DNA from: Aquatica leii
Taxonomy: Eukaryota; Arthropoda; Insecta; Coleoptera; Lampyridae
Assembly: GCA_035610365.1 (NCBI GenBank)
Contig: CM069432.1
Span: forward strand, 76,946,520-77,010,519
Direction of reading: 5' to 3'
DNA: 64,000 nt
The notes beneath the pieces were generated by a model. It saw only the letters and a list, made by a program, of their open reading frames with translations. It searched no databases and was not told the origin of the DNA. Of the stretch, positions 35,349 to 48,050 are shown piece after piece (positions within the stretch are counted from its first letter, which is position 1; each line of letters starts with the position of its first letter). A program made the position numbers and the translations under genes.

Positions 35349-37584
35349 CTTGTGCGAAACTTACGAAACATCACATGTTTTATCTGGCCGAAGAGTTGTA
35401 GATATTGCTAATTTTTTTAAAAAATTGCAAGCGTTAAATAATCATAAACCATTTGATTGTAACGTTTCGCATATGAAGCTTACTAAAGAAATAAGAAATG
35501 GTATAATAAGTACATTGTTTCTAAAGTGTAATATGTGTAATATAGAGAAAAGCATTGCTACTAAAGACTTTTCTGATACATCAAAAAATGACTGCTAATT
35601 CAGCTATCGTGTTGGCAACAATTTCATCTGGATGTGGTCATTCAGAATTATTACAGCAACAAGCAATTTTAAATATTCCAGAAATGTCGTACAGACAATA
35701 TGCTAAACATCACAACATTGTATCTGAAAATATATATAAAACTCTATGAAAATCCTTAGAAGATGCAGAAAATGAAGAATTAGCATTAGCTAAAGAAGTT
35801 GGAGAAGTGGATGAAGATAGAAATGGTTTGATAACTGTAATAGCTGATGGCGCGTGGTCTAAAAGAACGTATAAAGTCACATACGATGCATTAGCTGGTG
35901 TTGTAAGTAAAACTATTTAAATTCTACACAAGTATGTAAATAACTGTATTTGTAGGGTTGCATTATTGGGAAAACTGTTATTTGTTGCTTCAAGAAATAA
36001 ATATTGCCCAATTTGTTCAAGAGTAAAAATTTAATTGTACGCCAACTCAATTGTACTACAAACTAGACAGGTTCATCCACTTCTATGGAAGCAGATATAA
36101 TCTTAGAAAATTTTGAAAGAAGTGTAGATATGCATAAACTAAAATATGCGCAATTGGTTGGAGATGGTAACAGTAGCGTGTATAAAAAAATAGCACTTGA
36201 ACGACCATATGAACCAAAAATTAATATAAGAAAAATTGAATGTACTAATCATTTATTAAGAAATTATTGCAGTAAACTAAGGGAATTAGCTAAAAAACGA
36301 ATAAACAGCAAGCGTCCGATTGTAAGTCCGCAATTGCGAAAACAGTTGTTAACAAAAATAGAAAGACTACGGATTGGAATTAAAACTTTGATTAATCATC
36401 ACAGAAAAACGGTTGAGCCGCTGCAAACTAAAATTAAGTTATTAGAAGTAGATATTAAAAATTGCCCGAAACATGTTTTCGGAGATCATAGTAAATGAGC
36501 CCAATACTTTTGCAAAGACAATAAACGTGGTGAGATAAATTATGTTACTGCTATGAAAGAATGCGGTTTGACGGAGGATATTAAGTGTTGTGGCAACAGA
36601 ATAATACAAAATATTCAAAGTTTAATTTTGAATATGAATAATAATGCAGCAGAAACGTATAATTCAGTTGTATCCAAGTTTGTTGGGGGCAAAAGAATAA
36701 GTTTTTCTATTAAAAATAGCTACGATGCAAGAATTTGGGCAGCAGGTGTCTTTTATAATACAAAAAAAGAATATTTTTTGACAATACACAAAAAAAAGGA
36801 AAAAATTTACGACTACCCCAGATTATGGAAAAGTTATTGAGGTTGAAACTGACACCAACTCTAAAAAAACAGAATTTTTAAATTCCTTAAAAGTTACTGT
36901 TTCAGATATCGCGGAAATTGAGAAAGACACCAGAGGTCAATCAAAAAACCCGCAATGGCAGAAATACCGAAGGAATCGTCTGACAGCTTCAAACTTTGGT
37001 GTTGTATGTAAACTAAGAGAAACAACTAATACTACGAATGTGGCAAAAAGAATCTTAAATTCACAGTTTTTAAGTTCTGTTGCGACAAGATGGGGCATAG
37101 ATCACGAAGAAACGGCTAAAGAACAATTGAAAAACACATATAAAGTGAATAATGACGATTGCGGACTATATATATATATATATATATATATATGAAGATT
37201 GTTCATACCTTGGGGCAAGCCTTGATATGGTATCGTAGTGAACGAAAACGCCATTATTGAAATAAAACGACCATTTCAAGCATCAAAATGTACAACGGAA
37301 GAAGCGGTTCAAAATAAAAAAATCAAATATTTAATTTAAAAAAATGAACAATACACATTAAAAAAAACACAATTACTAGTACCAAATCCAGAAACAATTA
37401 GCTGTTAGAAATTGCAGTTATTGTTTTGTGGTTTAGACCCCACTTGGTATGATTGTAGATAAGGTCAGTACAGAAGTATAAATTATATTAGTAGTATATA
37501 TTGGAAAGCAATGTTACCAAAACTAACGAAGTTTTATTTGGAATCGATGTTACCTAAAATATTAAAACTAAATGAATATGAATA
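35349..37584 (+). pseudogene. Mutator-like transposase with C-terminal YqaJ nuclease domain, decayed
   Basis: Blocks in order: SHVLSGRRVVDIANFFKKLQ and FKCNMC-like LKCNMCNIEKSI (35350-35570); ISSGCGHSELLQQQAIL (35620-35670); VIADGAWSKRTYK with the first catalytic Asp at 35846; a gtaagt...tttgtag intron (about 35903-35956); LVGDGNSSVYKKI with the second Asp at 36163; NNNAAETYNSVVSKFVGGKR with the Glu at 36652. After a frameshift comes a YqaJ-type recombinase/nuclease region: WQKYRRNRLTASNFGVVCKL (36957-37016) and AIIEIKRPFQASK (37250-37290). TGA replaces probable Trp (35747) and Cys (36496) codons, several frameshifts occur, and a TA run disrupts the nuclease region. A possible first exon, ATG at 33890 to a gtaag donor after 33945, lies upstream. 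It encoded a cut-and-paste transposase in the nucleus. Confidence 0.85.
37167..37193. repeat. (TA)n microsatellite
   Basis: About 13 TA units lie inside the YqaJ-domain part of the Mutator-like pseudogene and open up an artificial YIYIYI reading frame. Confidence 0.9.
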
Positions 37585-38884
37585 ATGAGTTGTTGAATTA
37601 TTTTGTTATATTTTTATGTGTTTCATTTGCACTAACAAAACAATGTTATTCCATGTAAGTCATATCAAAACTAAAATTTTTTTCACGTTTACCTAATCAG
37701 GAAATATGAATTTGAAAATTCAATTTTGTAGTAAAACCATGCATAAAAAGTATAAAGCAAAATTTTAATCAAATCTTCCTTCTATTGCATATTTGCAAGG
37801 TAGCAGAGTACAATTTATCTTTGCGTTTAGCAAACATTGTAAAATACAATCTTGCACATACACTTTTACAATACCTACGTTGTTTATTGTTGACTAGTAT
37901 ACTGTACAATTTTGACTAAATTGTAGTCGTCAGTACACTCCTAAGATAATTACTAAACACAACCGACATAAGCTAGTGGCTACGCCACTGCTACTAAACA
38001 GTATCGTTTTACAAAGAATTATTTATAATTACTAGATATCGTAATCCTATCAATTATTATCGAACTGGGAAAATATATGTACACCTAAGAAATTAAAAAC
38101 TTGGACACTACAGTTTTTTTAAATTAAGGTTTGCACATTGTGAACGGGCTTAAGCTTATCGCTTAAAACTTGATTAGCAGGTAGTGTCTGCATGGGTTAT
38201 CTTACAGAAGGACTGTAAAATGAATCATTACGCTAACACGTTTTAGAAAATAGTTAATTTACGTTGCTTGCTTCATTTTTTTCTTTAAAGAATAAATTTG
38301 AGGGTATCGCTAATTAAACGTCACACTATATGTCGATTAATTATCGGATCAAAATTTTGTTTAGGAAATGTTGACAAAATAAATTTACAAATAGTTTTTA
38401 CTTGAAAAACGTCTATAATCAATAGTTTCTATATTAAATAAAAAAACTAAACATGGTTACTTGGGTTTATTACCCATTTTTAAATAAATCAAACCTACTA
38501 ACTATAAGTTATTAAAAAAATCATTAAACTCTCCATTCATAACATCTAGCCTAAATTGTTAACCTTAGAAAATGTGGATATTTTATAAAGTTTCATTTTT
38601 TTCTGTAATTAATATAAAAAGAAAAAAAAAAGTAAGCAATTTTTAATATATCGACGTAATATTTAATTTTTGAACAAGAACTTATTACATAATTATAATT
38701 AAGATAACAAGTTATATTTAAGAAAATCGTTTTAAAATTAAAAGAAAACTTCTTTTTAATAATTAGGTGTTATAGATAAATATAAGAAATTAATAATGGG
38801 TGTGACCTCTTTATTATCAATACATTCTTGAAGGCGTCTGCTCGACGCTATCAAGGTAAGAAATGTAAATTCTATTTTAGTTTA

Positions 38885-39405
38885 AAATTTCGAGTCTTAT
38901 GAAAATGATCATATCGGTGCTGATTTGAAAGCAAGGATTGTTTTGGAATTAGCGGCAGGCCGTAGCGTACGTGAAGTTGCACGTATGTTAAATATACCAA
39001 AAAGCACCGTAGGGCATTACCGAGTAAAATGGAATCGCGAATACTTTGGAAAAAGCCATTGGAAGTGGTAGACCTAAAGTATCTACACGTGCTCAAGATT
39101 TCGAGTTGTTTGAGTACGTAACAGAACAACCATTTGCTACATACTCCAGGGCTATAACAGATACACATTTTCTCGGATGCCGTATAACTGCACAAAAAAG
39201 ATTAAAAGAAATGGGAATAAAAAAGTATAATTCTGTTGCGAAAGACGTTCTCAGTGAAGAAAATATGAGACGTTGTCTGGAATTTGCAAGGCGATATGTG
39301 AACGAACTGTCGGATTTTTGGAGTCGACTGATTTTTAGCGACGAAAAAACTTTCAATAGTCGCAACGATGGACCAGTAAAAGTGTTTAGATTGGACCGCA
39401 ACGAA
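38885..39405 (+). pseudogene. Tc1-like transposase, N-terminal half
   Basis: A helix-turn-helix block reads GADLKARIVLELAAGRSVRE and then VARMLNIPKSTVGHYRVKW (38910-39030). After a +1 shift it continues SGRPKVSTRAQDFELFEYV (39060-39115), ITAQKRLKEMGIKKY and FWSRLIFSDEKTFNS (39316-39360), which carries the first catalytic Asp. The catalytic core then stops abruptly near 39391-39405, where Penelope-type sequence takes over in the same frame. The remaining two catalytic residues are absent, so the protein could not transpose. Confidence 0.85.
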
Positions 39406-40297
39406 ACACATACAGACCGGTATCTACACGCATCCTCTCATCACCATCCAGAACAGAAGAGTTCCCTCATCAACACACTTCTAAGAAGAGTGGACAAAAA
39501 TTACTGACGAACAACACAAACCGGAGAAAATTAAACACATAAAGAACGCTTTTATAAAACATGGCTACAACAAAAAATTAATAAGACCACATAAGAAGAA
39601 GGAGAAGCAAGCTGAGGTTGCTGCGGGACATCGTCAAAAATATATGCTTACTCACTCTACGTTGCCGGAGTCAGTGACAAACTAAAGAGGGTTCTAGGAA
39701 AGAAGAACATCACTACACGTTATAACACAGTGAAGAAAATAGATCAGCTTATACCTCCTAATAAAGATTAACTCTGAAGACTACAAACCAAAGGTATATA
39801 CAAATTAGAGTGTATGTGCGGCAAGAATTACATCGGCCAAACGGGGTGCAGCATTCAGTGCAGGGTTAAAGAACATCAACGAGACGCTCAACTCAGACGC
39901 ACGGACAAATCTGCAGTAGCAGAACATCTACATGGGAATGGAGATCACCGGATTGATTACGGGAACGTAAAGGTATTAGCACAAAGCAGACACTATCACC
40001 AGCGAATAATACTCAAATCACTGGAAATAATGAAAAATCCTAACAACTTCAACCGTGAGGATAGATACAGATTAAGCAACACATGGAGATCTACGCTGCG
40101 TGAAGAACATGCAAGAAGTCACCAGACGTATAGGAACGCAAATCAACAGTCCAGAACTAACACGGATCAGCGAAGCGGAGCCGTAAGACGGTATATAGCA
40201 AGGAACGCAAGACAATATGATCAGCGAAACGTTAAGAGAAAGTTTTGTGACGCGGCAACAACCAAAAAACAGTGCTACATTAAACAACGGCCGTGAA
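39406..40297 (+). pseudogene. Penelope-like element, C-terminal linker and GIY-YIG endonuclease
   Basis: Starting at 39406 the frame reads THTDRYLHASSHHHPEQKSS, the conserved block after the RT core of Penelope-like elements. A stop at 39505 and frameshifts follow (HIKNAFIKHGYNKKL; SDKLKRVLGKKNITTRYNTV). From 39814 an intact 160-codon stretch carries the GIY-YIG nuclease: CMCGKNYIGQTGCSIQCRV, KEHQRDAQLRRTDKSAVAEH, then SLEIMKNPNNFNREDRYRLS. In active elements this domain nicks the target for reverse transcription. The 5' part of the element is missing, as expected of a truncated insertion. The sequence is visibly less AT-rich than its surroundings, so it may be one of the younger insertions. 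Confidence 0.88.
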
Positions 40298-40500
40298 AGT
40301 TTGCATTCTACTAAGCAAAAATTAAGTTAAACGGTATAATTAACTTAATGCTAAAAAAATAAAATGAATAAACAACAATTGTAAATACGAGAGTCAGAAC
40401 AAAAGTCAGTGGTACGTAAATCAAACGACGGTTACAATATACTGAAGTACATAAATTTTGCTTTTTTCAAACGACTCTTCTACTCTTCTACTGGATTGCA

Positions 40501-40890
40501 AAATCAACATCGCAAACGTCAATATTCGTTGGTTAGTGTAGTAATGGGCGAAAGAAGCTCTAGGGTGACAAAATGAAAACTAGAAATTCATAAAAAAATT
40601 ATTGTTTAAAGTCAATTATTATATTACAACGAGTATGCGGCAGGTGGAAAAGTCAATTAAGAAAGTTTGAAATTCAGTTAAAATTGAAAAAAAAAACGAT
40701 ATTGAAGTTAAATGTCAAATTTAGTAATAAATATAGTTTCAAAAAACAATGTAATTTTACTGAAGGCAACACAAACCATTGTGTACGTTACTCTTGTTAC
40801 TCACTCACATGCAACGCTTTGCCGTGCGGTTTCGCTTCGCATTAACGTTTGTTATGCTATGCCTTACTTTCGACTCTTGATAAGTAAATA
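40501..40890 (+). repeat. Dispersed repeat family C, copy 3
   Basis: It starts at aacatcgcaaacgtcaatat, shares gcggcaggtggaaaagtca and ends with gcattaacgtttgttatgct and cttactttcgactcttga as in copy 2. A deletion in the centre removes the tract corresponding to the poly-T/poly-A region of the others. Confidence 0.7.
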
Positions 40891-40899
40891 ACTATTATA

Positions 40900-42500
40900 A
40901 AAACTAACTTTACTTTTGTTTTATCGTAGTTTTTGAATTGTTCGATGTTAACTGATAAAAAAAATTGATAAACGCAATCTAAAAAAATTTAGAAACTAAA
41001 AAATATTGCATGCTAGAGTGATTTCGTTAATACGTTAGTAAAATTCCACATAATTAAATTTTTAAGATCGTTAATCATCTATTTCAATTTAATGAAAAGC
41101 TCATTTACTTCTTTTTAATAATAACTATATTGGAAGATTATGTATTAACAAAAAAGTTTAAATCCAATTACAAACTAATTAAATAAATAAATTAAAAAAC
41201 CACGTTTTTTTAAAAATACATTTTTTAAATTAAATTATTACTTCATATTATGTAATGGTTACCATTCTTACTTCTTTATGTTATCTTATGTTTTTAGTTA
41301 AATTACTTAATAGATTTTATTAAGTACAGATAAAAAATATGCAAAAAAAATAAAATTTAATTTCGTATTTTTGTTATTAAAAAGAATTTATTGTGTTTTT
41401 AAAAACTTGCGTTGCAAAACAATAGTAGGTTCTTAATTGACTCTTTCTAATAAATTAATTGTCAATTCTTTTTTTAATTATTAGAAAATTAGTACAATTT
41501 TAAATCATTAACTTTTATAAAAAAAGTATATTTAAATTTAAATTAAAACAGAATACACAGTTGTGCTGTATTTGGGATCAGATTACTCTAAGCTAACTAA
41601 ATTGTTAAATTAATTTTTTGTAATCCAAAAGTGTCTTCGCAAAAGCTATTTTTACTCAAGGGCAAGAATTCAAACCTCATATAGAAAAAAACAAAACAAA
41701 GAGAAGATCGACGTAAGAACACATTTATGCATAAACCTACCTCTTACAACGCGATCAGACTGTAGTTATACGTTTCAGTTTTAAAACATATTCCATGTTT
41801 AATCAGATAAGCACGTGTATCATATTTATTCTGACTAATAACAGGTTTATCTTACAAAAAATCATAATAAACAAATTATTCATACATAGGTATGTTTTTA
41901 AGCGTATTGGAATTATTTATCCTGCTACATAACAGAAATAAATCATTTGGAGATAAAATTAATCAATCCAGTTTTACTTTTATATTATGCAACACTCTCT
42001 TTTCAAAGCGATTTACTATAATTATTAAACGTGTGGCTTTCAATACATTGTATTTTAATAAGTATGTTGCATCGCTAATAAAAATTTTGGTTAAAATGAT
42101 TGACGTTCTCAAAAGACAGACTGACTGGTAAGTGAACGTTTTTCATTTCAGATGTAATGGTAGATTTAATTTGTAACAAATTTATTTGTATAGATCTAAA
42201 CACAGTAGTTTTTGATAACACTAATTTCTAATTTTTTTTAAATCTAAAGTAGTTGAAGCAAATAATAAACTTTTTTTTAAATCAAGTGACTGTTGTTAGT
42301 AATTGTAGTCTCTATTGATAGAGTACATTATCAAGTACGTTTTAACTAACAGAAATAATTTGAATAGATACACAAATGAAGGTTTAGCACTGACTTCCGT
42401 TTTTATTAATAAACTTAGAATGACTTCTAGTTTAAAAGCGGTTATTTCAAAATTGTTGCTAACGCTAACTCGCATAATTTTGTTTTCCGCGTTTTTTGAT
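40900..42500. other. AT-rich noncoding stretch
   Basis: Only short chance frames are present (for example 41892-42131 and 42315-42515), with no recognisable motif. I see no repeats or RNA genes. Confidence 0.4.
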
Positions 42501-43427
42501 TATGTTTGGCCTTGATCCCCTGATTATTATAAACTTGTTACTTGAGATTGGATGTGTGCGCACGCATAAACTAAACATTTTGGGAAAGGGGCTACCGCAC
42601 CGCTATTGTGATTAAGAACCTAATAAAGCGATATACAAATTATACAGTCTGCTTATATAGTTCTTTTTTTATTATCTAAAACGCCATAAAAAGCATGCGT
42701 TGCTGGTCGTTAGCACCACAAGTTTTGCAGTATCTTTAAGTTGGTCCTTCGAGCCGGATCTCCACATTGGTAACCTGCTACTGCTTTAACCACGTTTATA
42801 GTAAAACAGATACTAGTTAATTGCTACACCGCTATTTATTCTAAAAAAGCCGCTGCATTGTTAATCTGGACAGCTGCGCCAAGGAAATTCCGCACTACGT
42901 CTACTCCAGCCGCAAGCGCCCTGTATTAGATTTACCAAAGCAAAAAGTAAGTTCTCTTAATTTTGCTATTATTCCTGCACTCTTTCTTAATTCAAATTGG
43001 GTTATTAACTTTGAAACGCTTATCGTACATTACACGTGTTGGAAAGCCATTCCGTACAATGTATATTTTACGCTTAAATATAGATGGTTTTTTAGTTTTT
43101 AATTTTCAACCAAATAAAAAATCGGTAAAAGCAAAGAACTTCAGCTTTTCACCTAGCAAGCAAAATTGCGTTCAATTTTAAATGATTTATATAAACTCCA
43201 AGGTCTTCTTAACGTTTTAACACCTGAAATAGACAATTTTCAAATCTATATGTTTAAGTTTTTACGTACAAAGGTTTCTGATAGTAACAAACACTTACTT
43301 ATAAATTTATACAGAACTCAACGCAAGCGAATAAGATTTAACTGAGTTTCTTACAATCGACGCAGTTCAATCAAATCTTTCTTTAGCTATTGTAAAAACC
43401 AATGGTATACTCAAGAGACGAGCAAGT

Positions 43428-44100
43428 ATGTCGAATCCTTCTAATGATCTTAAACCGATCAATGCAAATACTCATTATTTACAATCGCTTCTTAAATTGC
43501 AATTACCGACGTCTTCAGGTGAGATTGCTAACTACAAATCATTTATCGAAAGCTTTTATTCTATTATAGATTCTTTAGAATTAGATTCCTCGCAAAAATT
43601 CCAGCACTTAAAAAATTTTTTAAAAGTAAAAGCAGCCTTATCTATTGTCGGCTTATCCGCTACCAATAAGAATAATCAAATTGCATTTAATATTCTCGAT
43701 TCCAGATAGAATAAATCTAAACTCATTTAAAAAACATTTTTAGTCTAGAAACGATAACGAAAGCATTAGCAAATTTTTTACAACTTTTTGCAGATGCTTT
43801 AAAAAAGAACATCCTCGGTCTATAAAATTTAAATATGAACGATAACGCGTTGGCTGCCGCACTTTTTTTTATATTGTTGATCTCAAAAACTATATTTAGA
43901 TACCAAGAGACCGCACGCAATTTTTTGTAGATATTGGAGTAGCTTAACACCGTCATAAACGTTCTAGAAATTTATTAAAATGTAAACTCTGCAAAGGCCC
44001 ACTTTTCATGGTTAACTGTCAAATTTTAAAAGCACGATTTCATTTTCTTCCGGTAACGTTTGTGCAAGACATTGTTTAGCGGTGTCTACGCCTAACAAGC
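43428..44100 (+). pseudogene. BEL/Pao gag relic
   Basis: The 93-codon frame at 43428-43709 contains LKLQLPTSSGEIANYKSFIE, then SLELDSSQKFQHLKNFLKVK and NNQIAFNILDSR. This matches the layout of Pao gag (LPKxxLPxFxGxxxxWxxFxxxF...xxKxxxLxxxLxGxA...Y..AWxxL). Downstream at about 43975-44025, LLKCKLCKGPLFMVNC looks like a damaged zinc knuckle. It encoded the structural protein of the retroelement particle. It is interrupted by stops near 43710 and later. Confidence 0.65.
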
Positions 44101-44319
44101 AAAAGCTTATTTAGGCGGATTTCCATACCACCCACATGTTAACAAGCAGATGGCATATTTAAGAAAAATTTCCATGACGTCACGTAGCTGTAATTAAACC
44201 ATTTACACCGTTAACGGTTTGAAGGGATTTGGGATTTCGATTACTATATTAAGTCAAAGGAAAACACTGCGCATTCGCAATTTTTAATAATTGTATGATT
44301 TAAAAACTGAATTGAGTTG

Positions 44320-45606
44320 TGATAACGCCGTATGTACGTTTTTGTGTTAGATTTCATATTACGTTTTAGGTAATACAGATATGGACCTAGCTAGATCCCT
44401 ACTGGATAAAACATAACTATAACTATTACAATTATTTATTTTTATGAGTATTACTTTGTTGGTCATGTCGATTGTTAGAATGACCGTACGTACATGTTAG
44501 TTTGTGTAAGAAACCGCCTTTATTAACTACAATTATAGTGACAAAATAACAAATATTTTAATTATAATTTTAGAAAAATGCGTGCGTGGCGCTACAAGTA
44601 CAGTCCAGATAAGTAAAGCTTCTCCTACTCTTTAAATCTCTTCTTATTGGCGTCACCACTGATAAAGATACATAACCGACAAGTTTAAAGTAACCACCTA
44701 GCCGTAGTAAAAAGGGGAATGAGCCGATTTGTGACTCCAGCTTTCTACTTGACCGCTTTTCCTAAAAGTTTTCCAAGTTTTTGGGATACCATTAACTATA
44801 TTTATTAAACTTACCGCCTCAATTTTATGGGATACCTACAAGTACCTTTCTAGTTTTACGAGATACCGTTGACTAGACCCTCCTTCGATTGTAGGGATAC
44901 TTACAGTCTCTCGTCCGGTAACCGTTTAGGACACCGTTACCTGTACCAAACTATAAATAAATTGATACCGTTACAACTGCAAAACTAAATCGTATTCAAA
45001 TCTTTACCTTCGAACAATAACCACCTATCGATTGTAGGGGTACTAACTATATCTTTGTACATAATCCTTTTCCTTACTTTAGTAAACGTAGATCTGAAAC
45101 TATAGGCATCACCAGGACATTCATTAATAAACACGTACTTACGGATGCCTTCAAAGCTAACGTAGCTGAAGTTGCACTACGCTATAACACCGATCTCTTA
45201 TTCATTTGCACCATACGTCGCCTGGAAACTGGCCATATCCTTCAATAATTGCCACCACACATTGAGCTCCGGAATTATACAAACAATGCAACGAATGTAC
45301 TATAAACGTCAACCGCTATCTTAGAAAGGTATAAATACTAATCTTGGCCGTTTATTTTAGATTCCAGTGCCGTGCCACTACCGGTTCGAACCAGAGGCGT
45401 GCCATATTTTATTCTTGTATATAATTTAGCATTTAGGCTTAAGTTAATATTATCCTGAATTATAATTTAGTTTCATTTTGTTTGTAAATAAATGTATTAA
45501 ACCGGATTACGATTAATCAGTGAACCCTGGCCAAGCTGACTACCTGATTTCGTACGTCGAATAAACCCACGTAAACAAACGCACGTCCGAGGTGCAGTGC
45601 GTTACA
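44320..45606 (+). mobile_element. Probable solo LTR inserted in the BEL/Pao element
   Basis: The segment starts TGATAACG and ends CGTTACA, near-inverted termini, and is flanked by GTTG at 44316-44319 and 45607-45610, a 4-bp duplication of the kind made by gypsy-type integrases. Inside are a tataaata box near 45330 and aataaa near 45488, a promoter and polyA order expected in an LTR. No internal coding domain or second LTR is present. Base composition is richer in G+C than the host element. Its length is large for an LTR, so the call is tentative. Confidence 0.45.
44783..45044 (+). repeat. Degenerate ~34-bp periodic motif
   Basis: Variants of gggatacc followed by a gttaact-like word recur at 44783, 44829, 44860, 44894, 44928, 44962 and 45037. 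The last four of the regular series are spaced exactly 34 bp. The period is not a multiple of three, so it does not look like a coding repeat. It lies within the proposed solo LTR, where subrepeats are common. Confidence 0.4.
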
Positions 45607-46249
45607 GTTGTTTACACAATTAATTATTATATCATATTGTGCGTCACAAAGTCCTATGCAGTGCGCGTTGAGTCTCTAAGTTTTTATTTTTTATATATTA
45701 CTTTGGTGATTTTAAATTTACGAATATAAAGTCATTCATTCTTTGAATGTAAAAGTTAGACTGACTCGGTCATTTTGCTGTACGACGTGTTGCCTAGTAA
45801 AGAGCGTAACTTATATTTGTCCGATAAATGTACTAGTGTATGGAAAAAATTATATAACTGTACTAATGTACTTTCTTCGTACTCTTTAACCACTGTCTGT
45901 GATAAAATAAATATATATTCTGTGTTATCACTTCTGTCGTGTTATTTGTTCTTTTTCAGCTGTAGGTAGATTTAAACGATGTCTCATAGATTTAGTTTAT
46001 AATCTACCATCACAAAGCCTGCGATTTAATCTCCGAGAACCACTGAGTTAGCCGTCGCCTTCTGTTTTTTTACGAGAAAACCAGTATAACACTCTTCTAT
46101 GCTTTACTTGGTTCTCAGAAAAGGAATCTAGATTTAGGGTTGCTTCTTTTTCAAGAAACCAAGTTAAGATATGTCGTCACTGGTAAGATTTGTATTTAAA
46201 GCAATAAAAATTTTTCATTGTCTAATTGTTCTGTTTCAAATGCTAATTT

Positions 46250-48050
46250 AAACTTCGATCATTAGCGATTCTGGGAAATGGAAATGTCTACCTATGAACA
46301 ATTTTGCGCAAGACGTTTTGCTAAGAATACATTCCGCAATTCCAATAATAGGTATATTGTTGCAATTCAGTTCAACCCTTTATTAGGTAATTTAAGTACA
46401 TTCGATTTTTTACCGCATCACAAAGTCATTAAACTGTCTATAAGCACGGCTAAATTGCGTGTTGTATTTGATGGGAATGCAAAGACTAATGCTATTCATG
46501 GGTCTTAACGTTCAGAGAGATTTGTTTTCTCTGTTTTTAAATTCATAAATAAATAGGCAAATCTTAATTGTGCCTGAACATTGCAAATATCTATGCATTC
46601 TTAGGCACACAAATATTAAGAAAAAATCCAATATTTAAGGTTAAACACCGTAACGTATAGGTTGAAAAATGTTTTCAAGACATAGGTGAAAAAAACTTGT
46701 ACAAGTCAAAATTATAAATGATTTCTACATGGACGATTTCGTGTCTGGGGTTGATTCTCCCCCTTACGCAAAGCGATTCATCTGTAAAGTTTTACAAATT
46801 TTTTGTGAATTCCACTTCAAAAATTGCGCTGTAGTAATACCACAGTAGTGAGCTTTTCTTTAAATAGTAAATTTATAGTGCAGTTTGCTAGTAAAAAGTT
46901 TCAAACTCTAGGTATACCATCGGATATAGCGTATAATGTCTTATTATATACTTTCAGCAGTTCTATCAATGCAGACGTAATATCAAAACAATTACTATCC
47001 GTATTAGCTCAGGAAAACTTCTAATCCAAGTGCTTTAGAAAATAAAATTATCATATCACTCTTCATCAAGAGTGGAATAGCTTTTCATTAGCTCTAGCGC
47101 AAACTCTTTTTTTTTTAAATTCTGTTCAATGGTGCTGCTGCCCAAGAAAAAAAATCTTGCAGATTTGATTTCTAGAAGGTCTTCGATTGATACACATTCT
47201 ATTCATTCATTTTGGTTATTGAGTCCTCAATTCTTGCAAAAACCCCTTATCGATCTACCAAAGGCTTTAATTACTTTAGAACTAAAGTTACCCGAAGCAA
47301 AAATTGTACCTGTAAGTTTATGTTCCAATGAAGATAACAATTATTTTATGGTTTAATATCAAAGCATTCATCTTTCTTTAAGCGGCAAAAGACCTTTGCT
47401 TTCGGGCTGACAGTAATCAACAACATGCGTTCTCCTCTTGCTAAACGAGAAATGGGTTCGTTAAAAGTATCGGAATTGTCTAAGGTTTTACTAAAGTTTG
47501 TTGCTTTTTGCCAAAGGTTTGGTTTAGCTTGTGAAATTAAATATCTGACGGAAGAAAAAAGCAAGTTGTTTAAAAATAGTAATTTAAATAGCCTCAATCT
47601 CGTACTTGACGCAGAAGGTTTAATTCAAGTGGAAGGTCGGATTCGCAATTCTTGATTTACATACGATAAAATCCATCCCCTACTGCTACCTAAAAATCAC
47701 GCAGTTACTATATTAATTATACAACATTAGCATTTAAAATATTTATATTGTGAACCTAATCAGCTTCTATCTGATGTCAGAAATCATTTTAACCGATTGC
47801 TGGTTGTATAACTTGTCGGCAAATCATGCACAAATGAGTAATTTGTTTCCGTTGAAATCCACGATTACATACAAATATCATGGGAGATTTACCTTCTTAA
47901 CCAATTTAGACTTACATGCAAGTTGAGTAGTGCTTTACGCACTGCGGATTAGATTTGCGGGCCGTATAACCATAAAAGATTTCTATATAAGAAATCCAAA
48001 ACTGGTTAAACATGCCTTGAGGTTTTTATTTGCACGGGTTATTTTGAGTA
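46250..48050 (+). pseudogene. BEL/Pao pol relic (RT, RNase H, integrase side)
   Basis: Pieces in order: RFWEMEMSTYEQF with FRNSNNRYIVAIQF (46268-46375); FLPHHKVIKLSISTAKLRVV and FDGNAKTNAIHGS (46408-46507), the start of the RT palm; YMDDFVSGVDSP with the catalytic YMDD at 46726-46737; KKKNLADLISRRS and HSFWLLSPQFL (47145-47240), the linker after RNase H; LVLDAEGLIQVEGRIRNS (47599-47655) then a stop and HPLLLPKNHAVT, the start of the integrase N-terminal region; MGDLPS and GLDLRAV traces to about 47965. At least a dozen stops or shifts show it is dead. Confidence 0.75.

Noticed and set aside
39093..39411. Minus-strand frames of 69-107 codons across the Tc1 relic
   Set aside because: They are shadows of the + strand transposase frame, with no motif of their own.
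41892..42131. 79-codon frame ending at a gtaagt donor-like site
   Set aside because: No partner exon, no start context and no recognisable protein features.
45380..45400. ggttcgaacc, resembling a tRNA T-loop
   Set aside because: No acceptor stem, anticodon arm or intact cloverleaf can be formed around it.
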